Positions 1 through 8,169 of a DNA stretch of 55,907 bases are shown piece after piece (positions within the stretch are counted from its first letter, which is position 1; each line of letters opens with the position of its first letter). Where the stretch lies: positions 1 to 55,907 of the forward strand of contig JAJUJZ010000005.1 in NCBI GenBank assembly GCA_029265075.1, read 5' to 3'. The notes under the pieces were generated by a model. That model saw only the letters and a list, made by a program, of their open reading frames with translations. It was not told where the DNA came from and did no database searches. The stretch is from Gammaproteobacteria bacterium (GTDB lineage Bacteria; Pseudomonadota; Gammaproteobacteria; Pseudomonadales; CAMLJR01). The position numbers and the translations under genes were made by a program.

Positions 1-1212
1 CACCGGGCGGCCACGCGTTTTGCCATCATCGCCGAAAAAGCCGGTGACGAAGTCGATCGGTTCACCCACCGGCCGGCCATTCTCGAACCGCACGAATACC
101 ACCTTGTAGCCCGACGGTACCTTGCGGTTCCAGCTGCCGTGTTCGCCGACAAATACCCCGTCTGCAAACTCCGCTCCCATGGCCGGTGTGGAGAAGGCAA
201 CACCCAGCGCCGCCACGTGGGCGCCGAGGCTGTAGTCGGGGACGATCGCCGCAGCGACCTTAGCGGGGTCCTGGGGCCGCACCCGGTCATCGATGTTTTG
301 CCCCCAGTAGCTGTATGGCCAGCCGTAGAAACCGCCCTCCTGCACCGAGGTGAGGTAATCCGGCACCAGGTTGGCGCCGATCTCATCACGCTCGTTAACA
401 ACTGCCCACAACTGGCCAGTGCCGGGCTGTACCGCTAGCGCGGTCGGGTTGCGCAGGCCGGTCGCGTAAGTGCGGTGCATTCCGGTCCGCGGATCAATTT
501 CCCAGACCACGGCGCGGTCGACCTCCGCCGTCATGCCGCGCTCGGTGATATTGCTGTTGGAGCCGATGCCGACATAGAGGAAACGGCCGTCAGCGCTGGC
601 GGCCAGCGCCTTGGTCCAGTGGTGATTGATGGCAGCTGGCAGGTCGGTGACCTTTTCAGGCGGACCGCTGGCCTGGGTCTGCCCCACCCGATAATCAAAA
701 CGAACCAGCGCATCCTGATTAGCAACATAGAGATCCGAATCAATCAGTGCGAGCCCATAGGGCGCATTCAGGTTTTCGGCAAAGACGGTCCGCAACTCAT
801 AGGTACCGTCGCCGTCACTGTCACGCAGCAGCGTGAGCCGGTTGCCGCTGGGCACCGACGTAGTGCCCTTCGATTTGATGAAGCCGGCGACCACATCCTT
901 CGGCTTGAGGGCGGGCGCACTGCCGCCGCGACCTTCCGCCACCAGGATGTCGCCATTAGGAAGCACCAGTGTCTGTCTCGGGATGCCGAGATCGGTGGCG
1001 ATGGCAGTCACCTCGTAACCAGCCGGTACGATGGGCTGACGATCGCCCCACGGCGCTGGCTCAGCGATGGTCATATTGGGCAGCAAACCCCGCTGCGGCG
1101 AAGGCAGCGCAATGTCAGCACCGGGCCCAACCTGCAATTCGTCGGTGTCACTGCCGCAGCCACCCAGCAGCAGCGCTCCCAGTATGGTCGTCACGACCCA
1201 CAAGCGACTCAT
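1..1212 (-). CDS. PQQ-dependent sugar (L-sorbosone-type) dehydrogenase, lipoprotein, C-terminus cut by window edge
   Basis: The reading frame is open from an ATG at 1212 to the window edge, about 404 codons. The start gives a signal peptide with a lipobox LLGGC near residues 15-19, so the protein is probably an exported lipoprotein. Beta-propeller-type segments follow, including NGDILVAEGRGG, LNAPYGLAL, GLRNPTALAVQPGTGQLW and GEHGSWNRK, which match the soluble glucose/sorbosone dehydrogenase (GSDH) family. These enzymes oxidise sugars or aldehydes in the periplasm with PQQ. The true substrate cannot be told from sequence. The start overlaps the stop of the upstream DUF2231 gene by 4 bp (ATGA), so the two are probably co-translated. 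The 3' end lies outside the window. Confidence 0.85.
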   Translation of the reverse strand, partial: MSRLWVVTTILGALLLGGCGSDTDELQVGPGADIALPSPQRGLLPNMTIAEPAPWGDRQPIVPAGYEVTAIATDLGIPRQTLVLPNGDILVAEGRGGSAPALKPKDVVAGFIKSKGTTSVPSGNRLTLLRDSDGDGTYELRTVFAENLNAPYGLALIDSDLYVANQDALVRFDYRVGQTQASGPPEKVTDLPAAINHHWTKALAASADGRFLYVGIGSNSNITERGMTAEVDRAVVWEIDPRTGMHRTYATGLRNPTALAVQPGTGQLWAVVNERDEIGANLVPDYLTSVQEGGFYGWPYSYWGQNIDDRVRPQDPAKVAAAIVPDYSLGAHVAALGVAFSTPAMGAEFADGVFVGEHGSWNRKVPSGYKVVFVRFENGRPVGEPIDFVTGFFGDDGKTRGRPV

Positions 1213-1646
1213 CGGTCACCTCCCGCACGCAACCCGCCAAAACCCAGCCAGCTGGCTGCTGCCGCCAGCACGACCACGATCACCGACAGCACCAGCGCGG
1301 TCGGCATGCTCGCCCAGGCATCTTTCGCATGCGTCAGCGCATCGATGAAACCGACGAGCCAGGTCGCTGCCAGCAGCACCGTGTAAACCGCCCTTTGCCC
1401 GCTCCGGTACTGCAAGCGCACAAGATCGATCACAGCACACAGCAATGCCAGCCCAGCAACCACCAGAGCACCGGCAAGCAGCCACGAGGCGAAGTTATTC
1501 CACTGGATCTGATAAGTGCGGGCGTAGGCGATATCGCTCAGCAGTGCGCCAAGAAACAGCGGTACGCAGCCGGCGAGAAAAAACGCGTGGAGGGGATTGA
1601 TCCAGTAACGTCCGGTGAAGTCGGCTCTCTCGACAGCGGCAGACAC
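1209..1646 (-). CDS. DUF2231 family four-helix membrane protein
   Basis: A 145-residue inner-membrane protein. I chose the GTG at 1646 because a GGGAGG ribosome site sits just upstream and because the family signature INPLHAFFLAG begins about 15 residues in. Four hydrophobic helices are visible (about residues 15-35, 45-65, 78-98 and 112-135). DUF2231 proteins are often found next to sorbosone/glucose dehydrogenases, and a role in heme or quinone-linked electron transfer has been suggested but is not established. Here the stop overlaps the dehydrogenase start (ATGA). A longer frame reaching 2120 exists but runs antisense into the alkA-like gene and is not believable. Confidence 0.8.
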   Translation of the reverse strand: MSAAVERADFTGRYWINPLHAFFLAGCVPLFLGALLSDIAYARTYQIQWNNFASWLLAGALVVAGLALLCAVIDLVRLQYRSGQRAVYTVLLAATWLVGFIDALTHAKDAWASMPTALVLSVIVVVLAAAASWLGFGGLRAGGDR

Positions 1647-1850
1647 AGCACTTCCTCCCTGAAGGTGGGGCGGCGTCAACCGTATGCGCTGGCGCCGCAA
1701 GGCAGCCTGTTCGGCGACAGGCACGTGCGAGAGGTACGACAACCCTGGCTGCTGATGTCTCCCGAAAGTGGCATTACCGTGCGGGGGATTGCCGAAGATC
1801 ATGTCCGAAAATGGCCACACCTGTCGCGGCAGGCGGCGTAGACTGCAACC

Positions 1851-3338
1851 ATGACTCACACCCCGCTGGACCACAGCCAATGCTACGCGGCCATTCAGGC
1901 GCACGATGCTCGCTTTGATGGTCTTTTTTTCGTGGCAGTGCGCAGCACCCGCATCTATTGTCGGCCGGTGTGCCGGGTGCGGCTGCCGCGGCCGGAAAAC
2001 TGCTCCTTTTTCCGTACTGCGGCCGGCGCCGAGCAGGCAGGTTACCGTCCCTGCCTGCGTTGCCGGCCCGAGCTGGCACCCGGTCTTGCCGGCGTCGATG
2101 CCGTGCGGCGCACGGCGCATCAGGCAGCCGAGCGCATCCGTCAGGGTGCGCTGGCGGAAGGGTCACTGGAAATGCTGGCGGCTGAATTCGGCCTCAGCTC
2201 GCGCCAGCTCCGCCGCGTGATTGAGGCGGAATACGGGGTCGGACCGCTGGCACTGGCGACCACTTATCGTCTCCATCTCGCCAGGCAGCTCCTGACCGAC
2301 ACTGATCTCAGGATCATCGACGTGGCTTACGCGAGCGGGTTCTCCAGCCTGCGCCGCTTCAATGATGCGCTGCGCCAGCACTATCGGCTGAAACCATCTG
2401 ATTTGCGTCGCGGCAAGCTGGGTCGTCACAGCACTGCATTCGCGCTGCGCCTCAGCTACCGGCCGCCGCTGGCATGGGACGTACTGGCAGGATTCCTCGC
2501 CAGTCGCGGCAACGCCCGCATCGAGCAGTATCAGGACGGACACTATCGCCGCTGCGTACGGCTCGGCACGCAGCTGGGCTGGATCGACGCGTACAACGAT
2601 GCCAGCGCCGCCCAGCTGGTGATCGAAGTCTCCTGCTCGCTGCTGGCCAGCCTGCCACGGCTGCTCGCGCGGCTGCGCATACTGTTTGATCTCGATGCCA
2701 GTCCACAACTGATCGACGCCCGGCTGTCGGAGGATCCGTTGCTGGCTCCGCTCATTGCACAGCACGCCGGCCTGCGCGTGCCCGGAGCGCTGGATCCGTT
2801 CGAGCTCTGTCTGCGAGCCATTCTCGGGCAGCAAGTCACAGTGAAGGCCGCCAGCACCCTGTTCAGTCGCTTTGTCGCAGCGTTCGGCGACACCGTCGAG
2901 ACACCATGGCCGGGGCTGGACCGGGCGGCACCGCAGGCCGCGACGCTCGCAGCGGCGCCGCTGCAGACGCTCATCGACCTGGGACTCACCCGCCGCCGGG
3001 CGGCGACTATCCACGCGATCGCGAACGGTGTGGTGCAGGGTGATCTGCAACTGAACAGCAGCGACCGTGCAGCCGTCATCGAGCGCCTGCTCACTTATCC
3101 CGGCATCGGGCCGTGGACGGCTCAGTACGTGGCCATGCGGGCACTGGGCGATCCCAACGCACTGCCGGCGTCCGACCTCGGACTGATGCGGGCGCTGTCG
3201 GTGGGCACCGCTCGCGAAGTCACCGCGCGCGCTGCCGCATGGCAGCCGTGGCGCGCCTATGCTGCGCTGCATATCTGGAGCAGTTCGCAGGCGCGTGCCG
3301 TACCCAGGGAGAGCATCGTATGTCCTGCTACACCGTGA
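1851..3338 (+). CDS. alkA: Ada N-domain/AraC/AlkA fusion: regulatory DNA-3-methyladenine glycosylase II
   Basis: A 495-residue three-part protein. Residues 1-75 are the Ada metal-binding methyl-phosphotriester domain, with Cys37, Cys41, Cys68 and Cys71 in the spacing of E. coli Ada Cys38/42/69/72. Residues about 100-195 are an AraC-type double helix-turn-helix ([30 protein letters not shown]). Residues about 205-490 are the AlkA glycosylase, with helix-hairpin-helix [15 protein letters not shown] and the probable catalytic Asp442 in ASDLGLMRA. By family knowledge it should sense methylated phosphate, activate the alkylation response and excise 3-methyladenine-type lesions. The 3' end overlaps ogt by 19 bp, so repair and regulation form one operon. 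Confidence 0.9.
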   Translation: MTHTPLDHSQCYAAIQAHDARFDGLFFVAVRSTRIYCRPVCRVRLPRPENCSFFRTAAGAEQAGYRPCLRCRPELAPGLAGVDAVRRTAHQAAERIRQGALAEGSLEMLAAEFGLSSRQLRRVIEAEYGVGPLALATTYRLHLARQLLTDTDLRIIDVAYASGFSSLRRFNDALRQHYRLKPSDLRRGKLGRHSTAFALRLSYRPPLAWDVLAGFLASRGNARIEQYQDGHYRRCVRLGTQLGWIDAYNDASAAQLVIEVSCSLLASLPRLLARLRILFDLDASPQLIDARLSEDPLLAPLIAQHAGLRVPGALDPFELCLRAILGQQVTVKAASTLFSRFVAAFGDTVETPWPGLDRAAPQAATLAAAPLQTLIDLGLTRRRAATIHAIANGVVQGDLQLNSSDRAAVIERLLTYPGIGPWTAQYVAMRALGDPNALPASDLGLMRALSVGTAREVTARAAAWQPWRAYAALHIWSSSQARAVPRESIVCPATP

Positions 3339-3811
3339 TCGACAGCCCCATCGACCCGCTGCTGCTGGTGAGCGATGGCCATAGCCTGACCGGGCTTTAT
3401 ATGGATGTGGAGCGCTTTCTGCCTCAGGTGGCCGCCGCGGCAGAAGAAGACCCGGCACCGTTCGCGGCAGCCATCGACCAGCTGCAACGCTACTTCGCAG
3501 GCGAGCTGCAGCAGTTTGACCTGCCGCTCAGCGCCGCCGGCACGCGATTTCAGCGCGCAGTGTGGCAGGCGTTGCGTGAAATCCCGTATGGGACGACGGT
3601 GAGTTACAAGCAGATGGCACAGCGGCTCGGCACCCCCGGCGCAGTGCGCGCTGTCGGGCTCGCCAACGGCCGCAACCCGATCTCGATCATTGTGCCGTGC
3701 CATCGCGTCATCGGTGCGAACGGCAAGCTGGTGGGTTATGGCGGCGGCATGGCACGCAAGCAGTGGCTGCTGGCGCATGAGGCCAGGCAGCGCTCTCTGC
3801 TGATCGCCTGA
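3320..3811 (+). CDS. ogt: methylated-DNA--[protein]-cysteine S-methyltransferase
   Basis: A 163-residue O6-alkylguanine-DNA alkyltransferase. It has the acceptor motif [10 protein letters not shown] with Cys127, the Arg-finger/recognition-helix region [20 protein letters not shown], and [11 protein letters not shown]. It transfers the alkyl group from O6-methylguanine to its own cysteine, a one-time reaction. The start at 3320 lies inside the end of the Ada-AlkA gene. The two together re-create, in split form, what the single E. coli Ada protein does. Its stop is only 6 bp from the stop of the convergent DUF2147 gene. Confidence 0.93.
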   Translation: MSCYTVIDSPIDPLLLVSDGHSLTGLYMDVERFLPQVAAAAEEDPAPFAAAIDQLQRYFAGELQQFDLPLSAAGTRFQRAVWQALREIPYGTTVSYKQMAQRLGTPGAVRAVGLANGRNPISIIVPCHRVIGANGKLVGYGGGMARKQWLLAHEARQRSLLIA

Positions 3812-3817
3812 GCGCGC

Positions 3818-4228
3818 CTAATCGTCGGCACGCTCCCACACCTGGGTGCGGTAAAACACTCCGAGATAGCCGCGGACTTTCAGGTGCTGCGCATCGTCCA
3901 GCCAGAGTCTGGCGCGGTATTCCTTGCCATTGGCCGGGTCAAGAATCTTGCCGCCGCTCCACGCGTCGCCATCGCGCTCGAGCCCCGAGATGATCTCCAT
4001 GCCAACGATCGGCTGCCCCCGTCGTTCGCCCTTGCACTTATCGCAACGGGTATCCGGCGCGCGGGACAACAGCTCGGTCACCCGGCCGAACAGTTTGCCG
4101 TCCCGCTCAGACAGCTCCACAATCGACTTGGGCAGACCAGTTTCGTCATCGATCGTTTTCCAGCGCCCGGTGACATCTGCCTGGGCCAGACCAGCCGCCA
4201 GCATCAGAAGTAAAGCCAGGGTTCGCAT
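3818..4228 (-). CDS. DUF2147 family exported protein
   Basis: A 136-residue protein with a clean signal peptide (about residues 1-17, ending LAQA) followed by GRWKTIDDETGLPKSIVEL, the opening strand of DUF2147 beta-barrel-like proteins. The usual C-x-x-C is present (DTRCDKCKGERRGQPIVGM), and the end LKVRGYLGVFYRTQVW is typical of the family. It is predicted to be periplasmic. Its function is unknown; related proteins have been studied structurally without an assigned reaction. It is convergent with ogt and divergent from the globin gene. Confidence 0.85.
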   Translation of the reverse strand: MRTLALLLMLAAGLAQADVTGRWKTIDDETGLPKSIVELSERDGKLFGRVTELLSRAPDTRCDKCKGERRGQPIVGMEIISGLERDGDAWSGGKILDPANGKEYRARLWLDDAQHLKVRGYLGVFYRTQVWERADD

Positions 4229-4346
4229 CCGCTACACCTCGCTGAGTTGCCCAACGCCTGAGTTGTTTCACAAAGACCCGCTGAGCCACACTCTGTTCCG
4301 TCGCGCCCAGCTCAGCATTTGAATGCCGGGCACCCTGCAACCGCGG

Positions 4347-4364
4347 CATTTTAAATTCAAAATG
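4347..4364. promoter_or_regulatory. perfect AT-rich palindrome upstream of the globin gene
   Basis: CATTTT-N6-AAAATG is a perfect 6-6-6 inverted repeat ending 23 bp before the globin ATG. It lies between the divergent DUF2147 gene and the globin. The AT-rich symmetric shape resembles nitric-oxide-responsive NsrR sites in general character, but it is not a full match to a consensus I can quote. This is a candidate operator only. Confidence 0.4.
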
Positions 4365-4387
4365 ACGTTATCAGAAGGAATCACGAC

Positions 4388-4819
4388 ATGCAGCAGGGTC
4401 AGCGCCCATATGGTGAGGGCGACGCATCGTTCCAGGCCGCTGGCGGCGAAGCAGGCATCCGTCGGCTGGTCGATGATTTCTATCGCATCATGGACGAGCT
4501 GCCCGAGGCGGCGACGATTCGCGCCATGTACCCGCAATCGCTCGACCAGGCGCGCGACCGGCTGGCAAGCTTTCTGTGCGGCTGGCTGGGGGGTCCGCGT
4601 CGCTATTCCGAAAAATATGGTTCTATCAGCGTTCCCCGGTTTCACACTCAATGGCAGATTGGCCCGGCAGAGAGCGCTGCGTGGCTGTGCTGTATGGAGC
4701 TGGCCATTGCCCGCCAGCCTTACGCACCAGAGTTTGCCGACTACCTGCTTACACAGCTCCGGGTGCCCGCCAGCCGCATCGTCGATGCCTGTCGCAAACT
4801 GAGGCCAGGCAGCTTATGA
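4388..4819 (+). CDS. group II truncated hemoglobin
   Basis: A 143-residue globin. LVDDFYRIMD carries the B10-type Tyr, FLCGWLGGPRRYSEKYG is the family hallmark, His86 in PRFHTQWQIG is at the proximal F8 position, and Trp99 is at the G8 position characteristic of group II. These small heme proteins bind O2 or NO and are usually linked to NO or oxygen stress. Start: ATG at 4388 with AAGGA about 8 bp upstream. A perfect palindrome lies just upstream and could be an operator. The stop is 26 bp from that of the convergent sulfotransferase gene. Confidence 0.88.
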   Translation: MQQGQRPYGEGDASFQAAGGEAGIRRLVDDFYRIMDELPEAATIRAMYPQSLDQARDRLASFLCGWLGGPRRYSEKYGSISVPRFHTQWQIGPAESAAWLCCMELAIARQPYAPEFADYLLTQLRVPASRIVDACRKLRPGSL

Positions 4820-4845
4820 CAGCAGCTGCCGGGAGATCGGGGGCT

Positions 4846-5733
4846 TCAGCTGAGCGAGGCTGGGCCGGCTGACTGCCCCATGTTGTGCGAGGACTGCATT
4901 GCGGCGGGCAGTGCCTCGCCCTCCAGCATCCAGCTGTAGGGCGTTGCCACCAGCCGCTCCGCGACTTCATCAAAATTGGCAATCAGGTCAGTAAGGGGCG
5001 CGTCGTTGGTACGCCGCAGCCTGACCTCGGCCGGTGCGGGTTCGAGATCAAGGAAGGCGCAGATACGCTGATAAGCGGCCACCGGATTGCGCTCGATATC
5101 GCGTTCGTAAGTGAGCTGCAGAGCCTGCTGGCCTTGCAGCGCCCGCCGTGTGGCCTGATGCAGTTCGTCGAAGATGGCGAAACGCTCGAGCAGTGAAACC
5201 TGCGTTCTGCCGAGTGGCACTGCTTCAGGATCGATGACGATTGGCGGATGCTCGACCTGCTGATCAATGCGGGCGTGCGAACGCCCCGTCTGCCGCAGAC
5301 GGATGGTCGACACGACCTGGCGCAGGTAATTCTCCCGGCGCACCTCAATGAAACGATCAACGCCATGCCGCATCAGCCAGTCGACAAACGGGCCGATCTC
5401 CAGTCCATATACGTAACCGTGCTGATCCGTCTGGTGTTTGGCTTCAAAACCATAAATGCGCCCCGCCCTGGCCGCATGACCGACCCTCATCCGCAGATCG
5501 ACCAGCGGCGGCAGCAGATCGCGACGTTTGGAACGCAACTTGCCGCGTCGACGCTGCAGACGACGCTCGAACAGCTCTCCGTCCCAGTGAATCTGCGGAT
5601 GCTGCTCCAGCAGCTTGGCAACCACGGTAGAGCCGACCCGGCCGGTATGGAACATCGCCACATGGCCGCCCGCCTGCTGCCCTGCCCTGTAATCGTCGAC
5701 CAGAGAAATGACTCGGTTTATACCGCTGCTCAC
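4846..5733 (-). CDS. sulfotransferase family protein
   Basis: About 295 residues from a GTG at 5733 that is preceded by AAGGAG at 7-bp spacing. The upstream in-frame 39 codons (to 5850) are Arg-rich and lack family similarity, so I excluded them. The phosphosulfate-binding loop is FHTGRVGSTVVAKLLEQHP (residues about 28-46), a variant of the P-loop-like 5'-PSB motif of PAPS-dependent sulfotransferases. A later RRENYLRQVVS matches the 3'-phosphate-binding helix region. The acceptor is unknown. No PAPS synthesis or polysaccharide genes are beside it. Members also include enzymes of lipid and carbohydrate sulfation. Confidence 0.75.
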   Translation of the reverse strand: MSSGINRVISLVDDYRAGQQAGGHVAMFHTGRVGSTVVAKLLEQHPQIHWDGELFERRLQRRRGKLRSKRRDLLPPLVDLRMRVGHAARAGRIYGFEAKHQTDQHGYVYGLEIGPFVDWLMRHGVDRFIEVRRENYLRQVVSTIRLRQTGRSHARIDQQVEHPPIVIDPEAVPLGRTQVSLLERFAIFDELHQATRRALQGQQALQLTYERDIERNPVAAYQRICAFLDLEPAPAEVRLRRTNDAPLTDLIANFDEVAERLVATPYSWMLEGEALPAAMQSSHNMGQSAGPASLS

Positions 5734-5908
5734 ATCACCACTCCTTGTGCGCCTTTGCCGGTCGAGTATAACGATTGGACTACGTCTCCTTGGAGGCGCC
5801 GTGCGCGAACTGTTGCACCAGATCTCATCGAATTGACGTAAAGGCGACATCGATCACACCCTGGCCATCGACGTTGTCCGCGAGACCGGCTCGTTGTGTG
5901 AAAGGGGG

Positions 5909-5937
5909 TTATCCACGGCTGAGGCCACGTCTATACT
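5909..5937 (+). promoter_or_regulatory. candidate sigma70 promoter for the TIGR03862 flavoprotein gene
   Basis: TTATCC (5909) and TATACT (5932) are separated by exactly 17 bp. The -10 is one mismatch from consensus; the -35 is weak (3 of 6). The predicted transcript would start about 25 bp before the ATG at 5968. The TTATCC part also resembles a DnaA-box core but stands alone. Confidence 0.4.
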
Positions 5938-5967
5938 TCGCGAATTTTTCGCCGCCGGTCTGCAGCC

Positions 5968-7251
5968 ATGACGCTTCCCCCATCCGACGTCTCGTTGAAC
6001 ACCGCATCGTCGCTGCCGGCCGTCGCCGTGATCGGCGCCGGTCCCGCCGGGCTGATGGCCGCCGAAGTCATCGCTGGTGCCGGTCTGCCAGTGCATGTTT
6101 ACGATGCCATGCCGAGCGCCGGCCGCAAGCTGCTCCGGGCCGGCATCGGCGGCCTCAACCTCACCCATGCCGAACCGTTAGAGCGCTTCGAACTGCGCTA
6201 CGGCGAACGCAGCGCTGCAATCAGCTCGCTGCTGCGCCGCTTCGGCCCGCAACAGCTGATCGAATGGGCCGGGGAGCTGGGCATCGACACCTTTATCGGC
6301 TCATCACAACGCATATTTCCGGTGGGCAAGAAGGCTGCGCCGCTGCTGCGCGCCTGGCTGCACTGCCTCCGCGAAGCTGGCGTACAGTTCAGGATGCGGC
6401 ACCGCTGGTGTGGCTGGGAGCGGTCGGGTGCGCTGCGTTTCCAGACGCCGGACGGAACCGAGACAATAAAGGCGAAAGCGGTCGTGCTGGCCCTGGGCGG
6501 CGCGAGCTGGCCTGAACTTGGCTCGGACGGCAGCTGGACATCCCTGTTAGCGCCGGCAGAAATTCCGCAAGCGCCGCTGCGCCCGAGCAACTGTGGCTTC
6601 CATGTTCACTGGAGTGGTCATTTTCGGGAGCGCTTCAGCCGCATGCCCATCAAGGCTGTGCGGGGGCGGCTCGATGCCGGCCCCTGGCAGAGCGGCGAGC
6701 TGATGGTGACTGATCACGGCCTCGAAGGTGGCCTGCTGTACGCGCTGTCCGCCGCAGCACGAGAGCAGGTAGCGAAACTGGGTGGCGCGACGCTCTGGCT
6801 TGACCTTGCTCCGGAGCGCAGCCGCGAGCAGTTGCAGGCACGGCTAGAGGCGCCGCGTGGCAAGCGGTCGCTCGCCAGCCATCTCCGGGTCCGGGTCGGC
6901 ATCGATGGCCTCAAAGCGGGCCTGTTGCGAGAGTTCGCAGCCTCCGGGCAACTGCAGTCACCAGCGGCGCTGGCCGGGCTGCTCAAGGCGCTGCCGGTGC
7001 CGCTGGGCAAGCCGTTTCCGCTGGCGCGTGCCATCAGTACGGCCGGCGGCGTACGTTTCGAGGGCCTGACTGACGAGCTGATGCTGAAGCGACTGCCCGG
7101 TTTCTTCTGCGCCGGCGAAATGCTTGACTGGGAAGCACCGACGGGAGGTTACCTGCTGACTGCCTGCTTCGCTTCTGGCTACACGGCGGGCCACGGTGTG
7201 GTGAACTGGCTCGCCGCGCAGCGGGCAGCAGACACCCCACGGCAACCGTAA
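5968..7251 (+). CDS. TIGR03862 family flavoprotein (NAD(P)/FAD-dependent oxidoreductase)
   Basis: A 427-residue flavoprotein. The FAD Rossmann motif VIGAGPAGLMAAE starts near residue 21, followed by the family signatures AGRKLLRAGIGGLNLTHAEP, TFIGSSQRIFPVGKKAAPLLRAW and LALGGASWPELGSDGSW. The C-terminal FAD-contact segment GFFCAGEMLDWEAPTGGYLL is complete. It belongs to the HI0933/BaiN-like group. The physiological substrate is not known for this subfamily. The ATG at 5968 is supported by a good -10 element upstream. The gene is followed 51 bp later by yghU, possibly from its own promoter. Confidence 0.87.
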   Translation: MTLPPSDVSLNTASSLPAVAVIGAGPAGLMAAEVIAGAGLPVHVYDAMPSAGRKLLRAGIGGLNLTHAEPLERFELRYGERSAAISSLLRRFGPQQLIEWAGELGIDTFIGSSQRIFPVGKKAAPLLRAWLHCLREAGVQFRMRHRWCGWERSGALRFQTPDGTETIKAKAVVLALGGASWPELGSDGSWTSLLAPAEIPQAPLRPSNCGFHVHWSGHFRERFSRMPIKAVRGRLDAGPWQSGELMVTDHGLEGGLLYALSAAAREQVAKLGGATLWLDLAPERSREQLQARLEAPRGKRSLASHLRVRVGIDGLKAGLLREFAASGQLQSPAALAGLLKALPVPLGKPFPLARAISTAGGVRFEGLTDELMLKRLPGFFCAGEMLDWEAPTGGYLLTACFASGYTAGHGVVNWLAAQRAADTPRQP

Positions 7252-7302
7252 ATGGCGTATGGTTTAGCGCCTGAATCACGGTAACGGCACAGGAGGCAAA
7301 TG

Positions 7303-8142
7303 ATGGCTGAGAGCTACACACCGCCGCGCGTCTGGCGCTGGAACAAGAGCAACGGCGGCGAGTTCGCCCACATCAATCGTCCGATCGCCGGCGCCACCCA
7401 TGAGAAGGAGCTGCCCGTCGGCAAGCATCCGCTGCAGCTCTATTCACTGGGTACGCCCAACGGGCAGAAGGTGACCATCATGCTCGAAGAGCTGCTCGAG
7501 CGCGGCCACCACGGTGCCGAATACGATGCCCACCTGGTCGAGATCACTAAGGGCGATCAGTTCAGCACCGGCTTTGTAGCGCTGAATCCCAATTCGAAAA
7601 TTCCAGCGTTGCTCGACCGCAGTACCGATCCCGCCATACGGGTTTTCGAATCCGGCGCTATTCTGCTGTATCTGGCGGAAAAGTTTGGCGAGCTGCTGCC
7701 CACTGATCTGGCGCAACGCACAGAATGTCTCTGCTGGCTGTTCTGGCAGATGGCCAGCGCCCCGCTGGTGGGAGGCGGCTTCGGCCACTTCTATGCTTAC
7801 GCGCCTGAGAAGTACGAGTATCCGATCGATCGTTACACCATGGAGACCAAACGGCAGCTCGATGTGCTCGACCGTCGCCTCGCCGAACATTCCTATGTCG
7901 CCGGCAACGAATACACCATCGCGGATATCGCTGTCTGGCCGTGGTACGGCGCGCTGGTGCGGAACGACGCCTACAATGCCGCCGAATTTCTGGAAGCAGC
8001 GACCTACACGAATGTAATTCGCTGGGCCGAACAGATCGCTGAACGCCCCGCCGTACAGCGGGGCCGGCGGGTCAACCGCACCTGGGGCGAACCCGCCGGG
8101 CAGCTGCCGGAGCGGCACGACGCCAGCGACTTCGATAAATAA
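7303..8142 (+). CDS. yghU: glutathione-dependent disulfide-bond oxidoreductase, GST superfamily
   Basis: A protein of about 279 residues closely following the YghU layout: an N-terminal extension (PPRVWRWNKSNGG, INRPIAGATHEKELPVGKHPLQLYSLGTPNGQKVTIMLEEL in pieces), a thioredoxin-like GST N-domain with LNPNSKIPALLD and FESGAILLYLAE, then an all-helical C-domain with YTIADIAVWPWYG. E. coli YghU reduces disulfides using two glutathiones. Two ATGs lie side by side (7300 and 7303). The second has the better 6-bp spacing from AGGAGG, so it is used here. The protein should be cytosolic. Confidence 0.92.
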   Translation: MAESYTPPRVWRWNKSNGGEFAHINRPIAGATHEKELPVGKHPLQLYSLGTPNGQKVTIMLEELLERGHHGAEYDAHLVEITKGDQFSTGFVALNPNSKIPALLDRSTDPAIRVFESGAILLYLAEKFGELLPTDLAQRTECLCWLFWQMASAPLVGGGFGHFYAYAPEKYEYPIDRYTMETKRQLDVLDRRLAEHSYVAGNEYTIADIAVWPWYGALVRNDAYNAAEFLEAATYTNVIRWAEQIAERPAVQRGRRVNRTWGEPAGQLPERHDASDFDK

Positions 8143-8169
8143 CACCAGCGCCGTACTGCCGAGGCGGCA

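Noticed and set aside
475-1841. Long plus-strand frames over the sorbosone dehydrogenase and DUF2231 genes
   Set aside because: They are shadows of the minus-strand genes, which have a lipobox, family motifs and a good ribosome site.
1647-2120. N-terminal extension of the DUF2231 gene to 2120
   Set aside because: It runs antisense to the alkA-type gene and has no family similarity; the GTG at 1646 has a ribosome site.
5909-5917. TTATCCACG, similar to a DnaA box
   Set aside because: It is single, one base off the common consensus, and no origin-type genes or AT-rich cluster are near.
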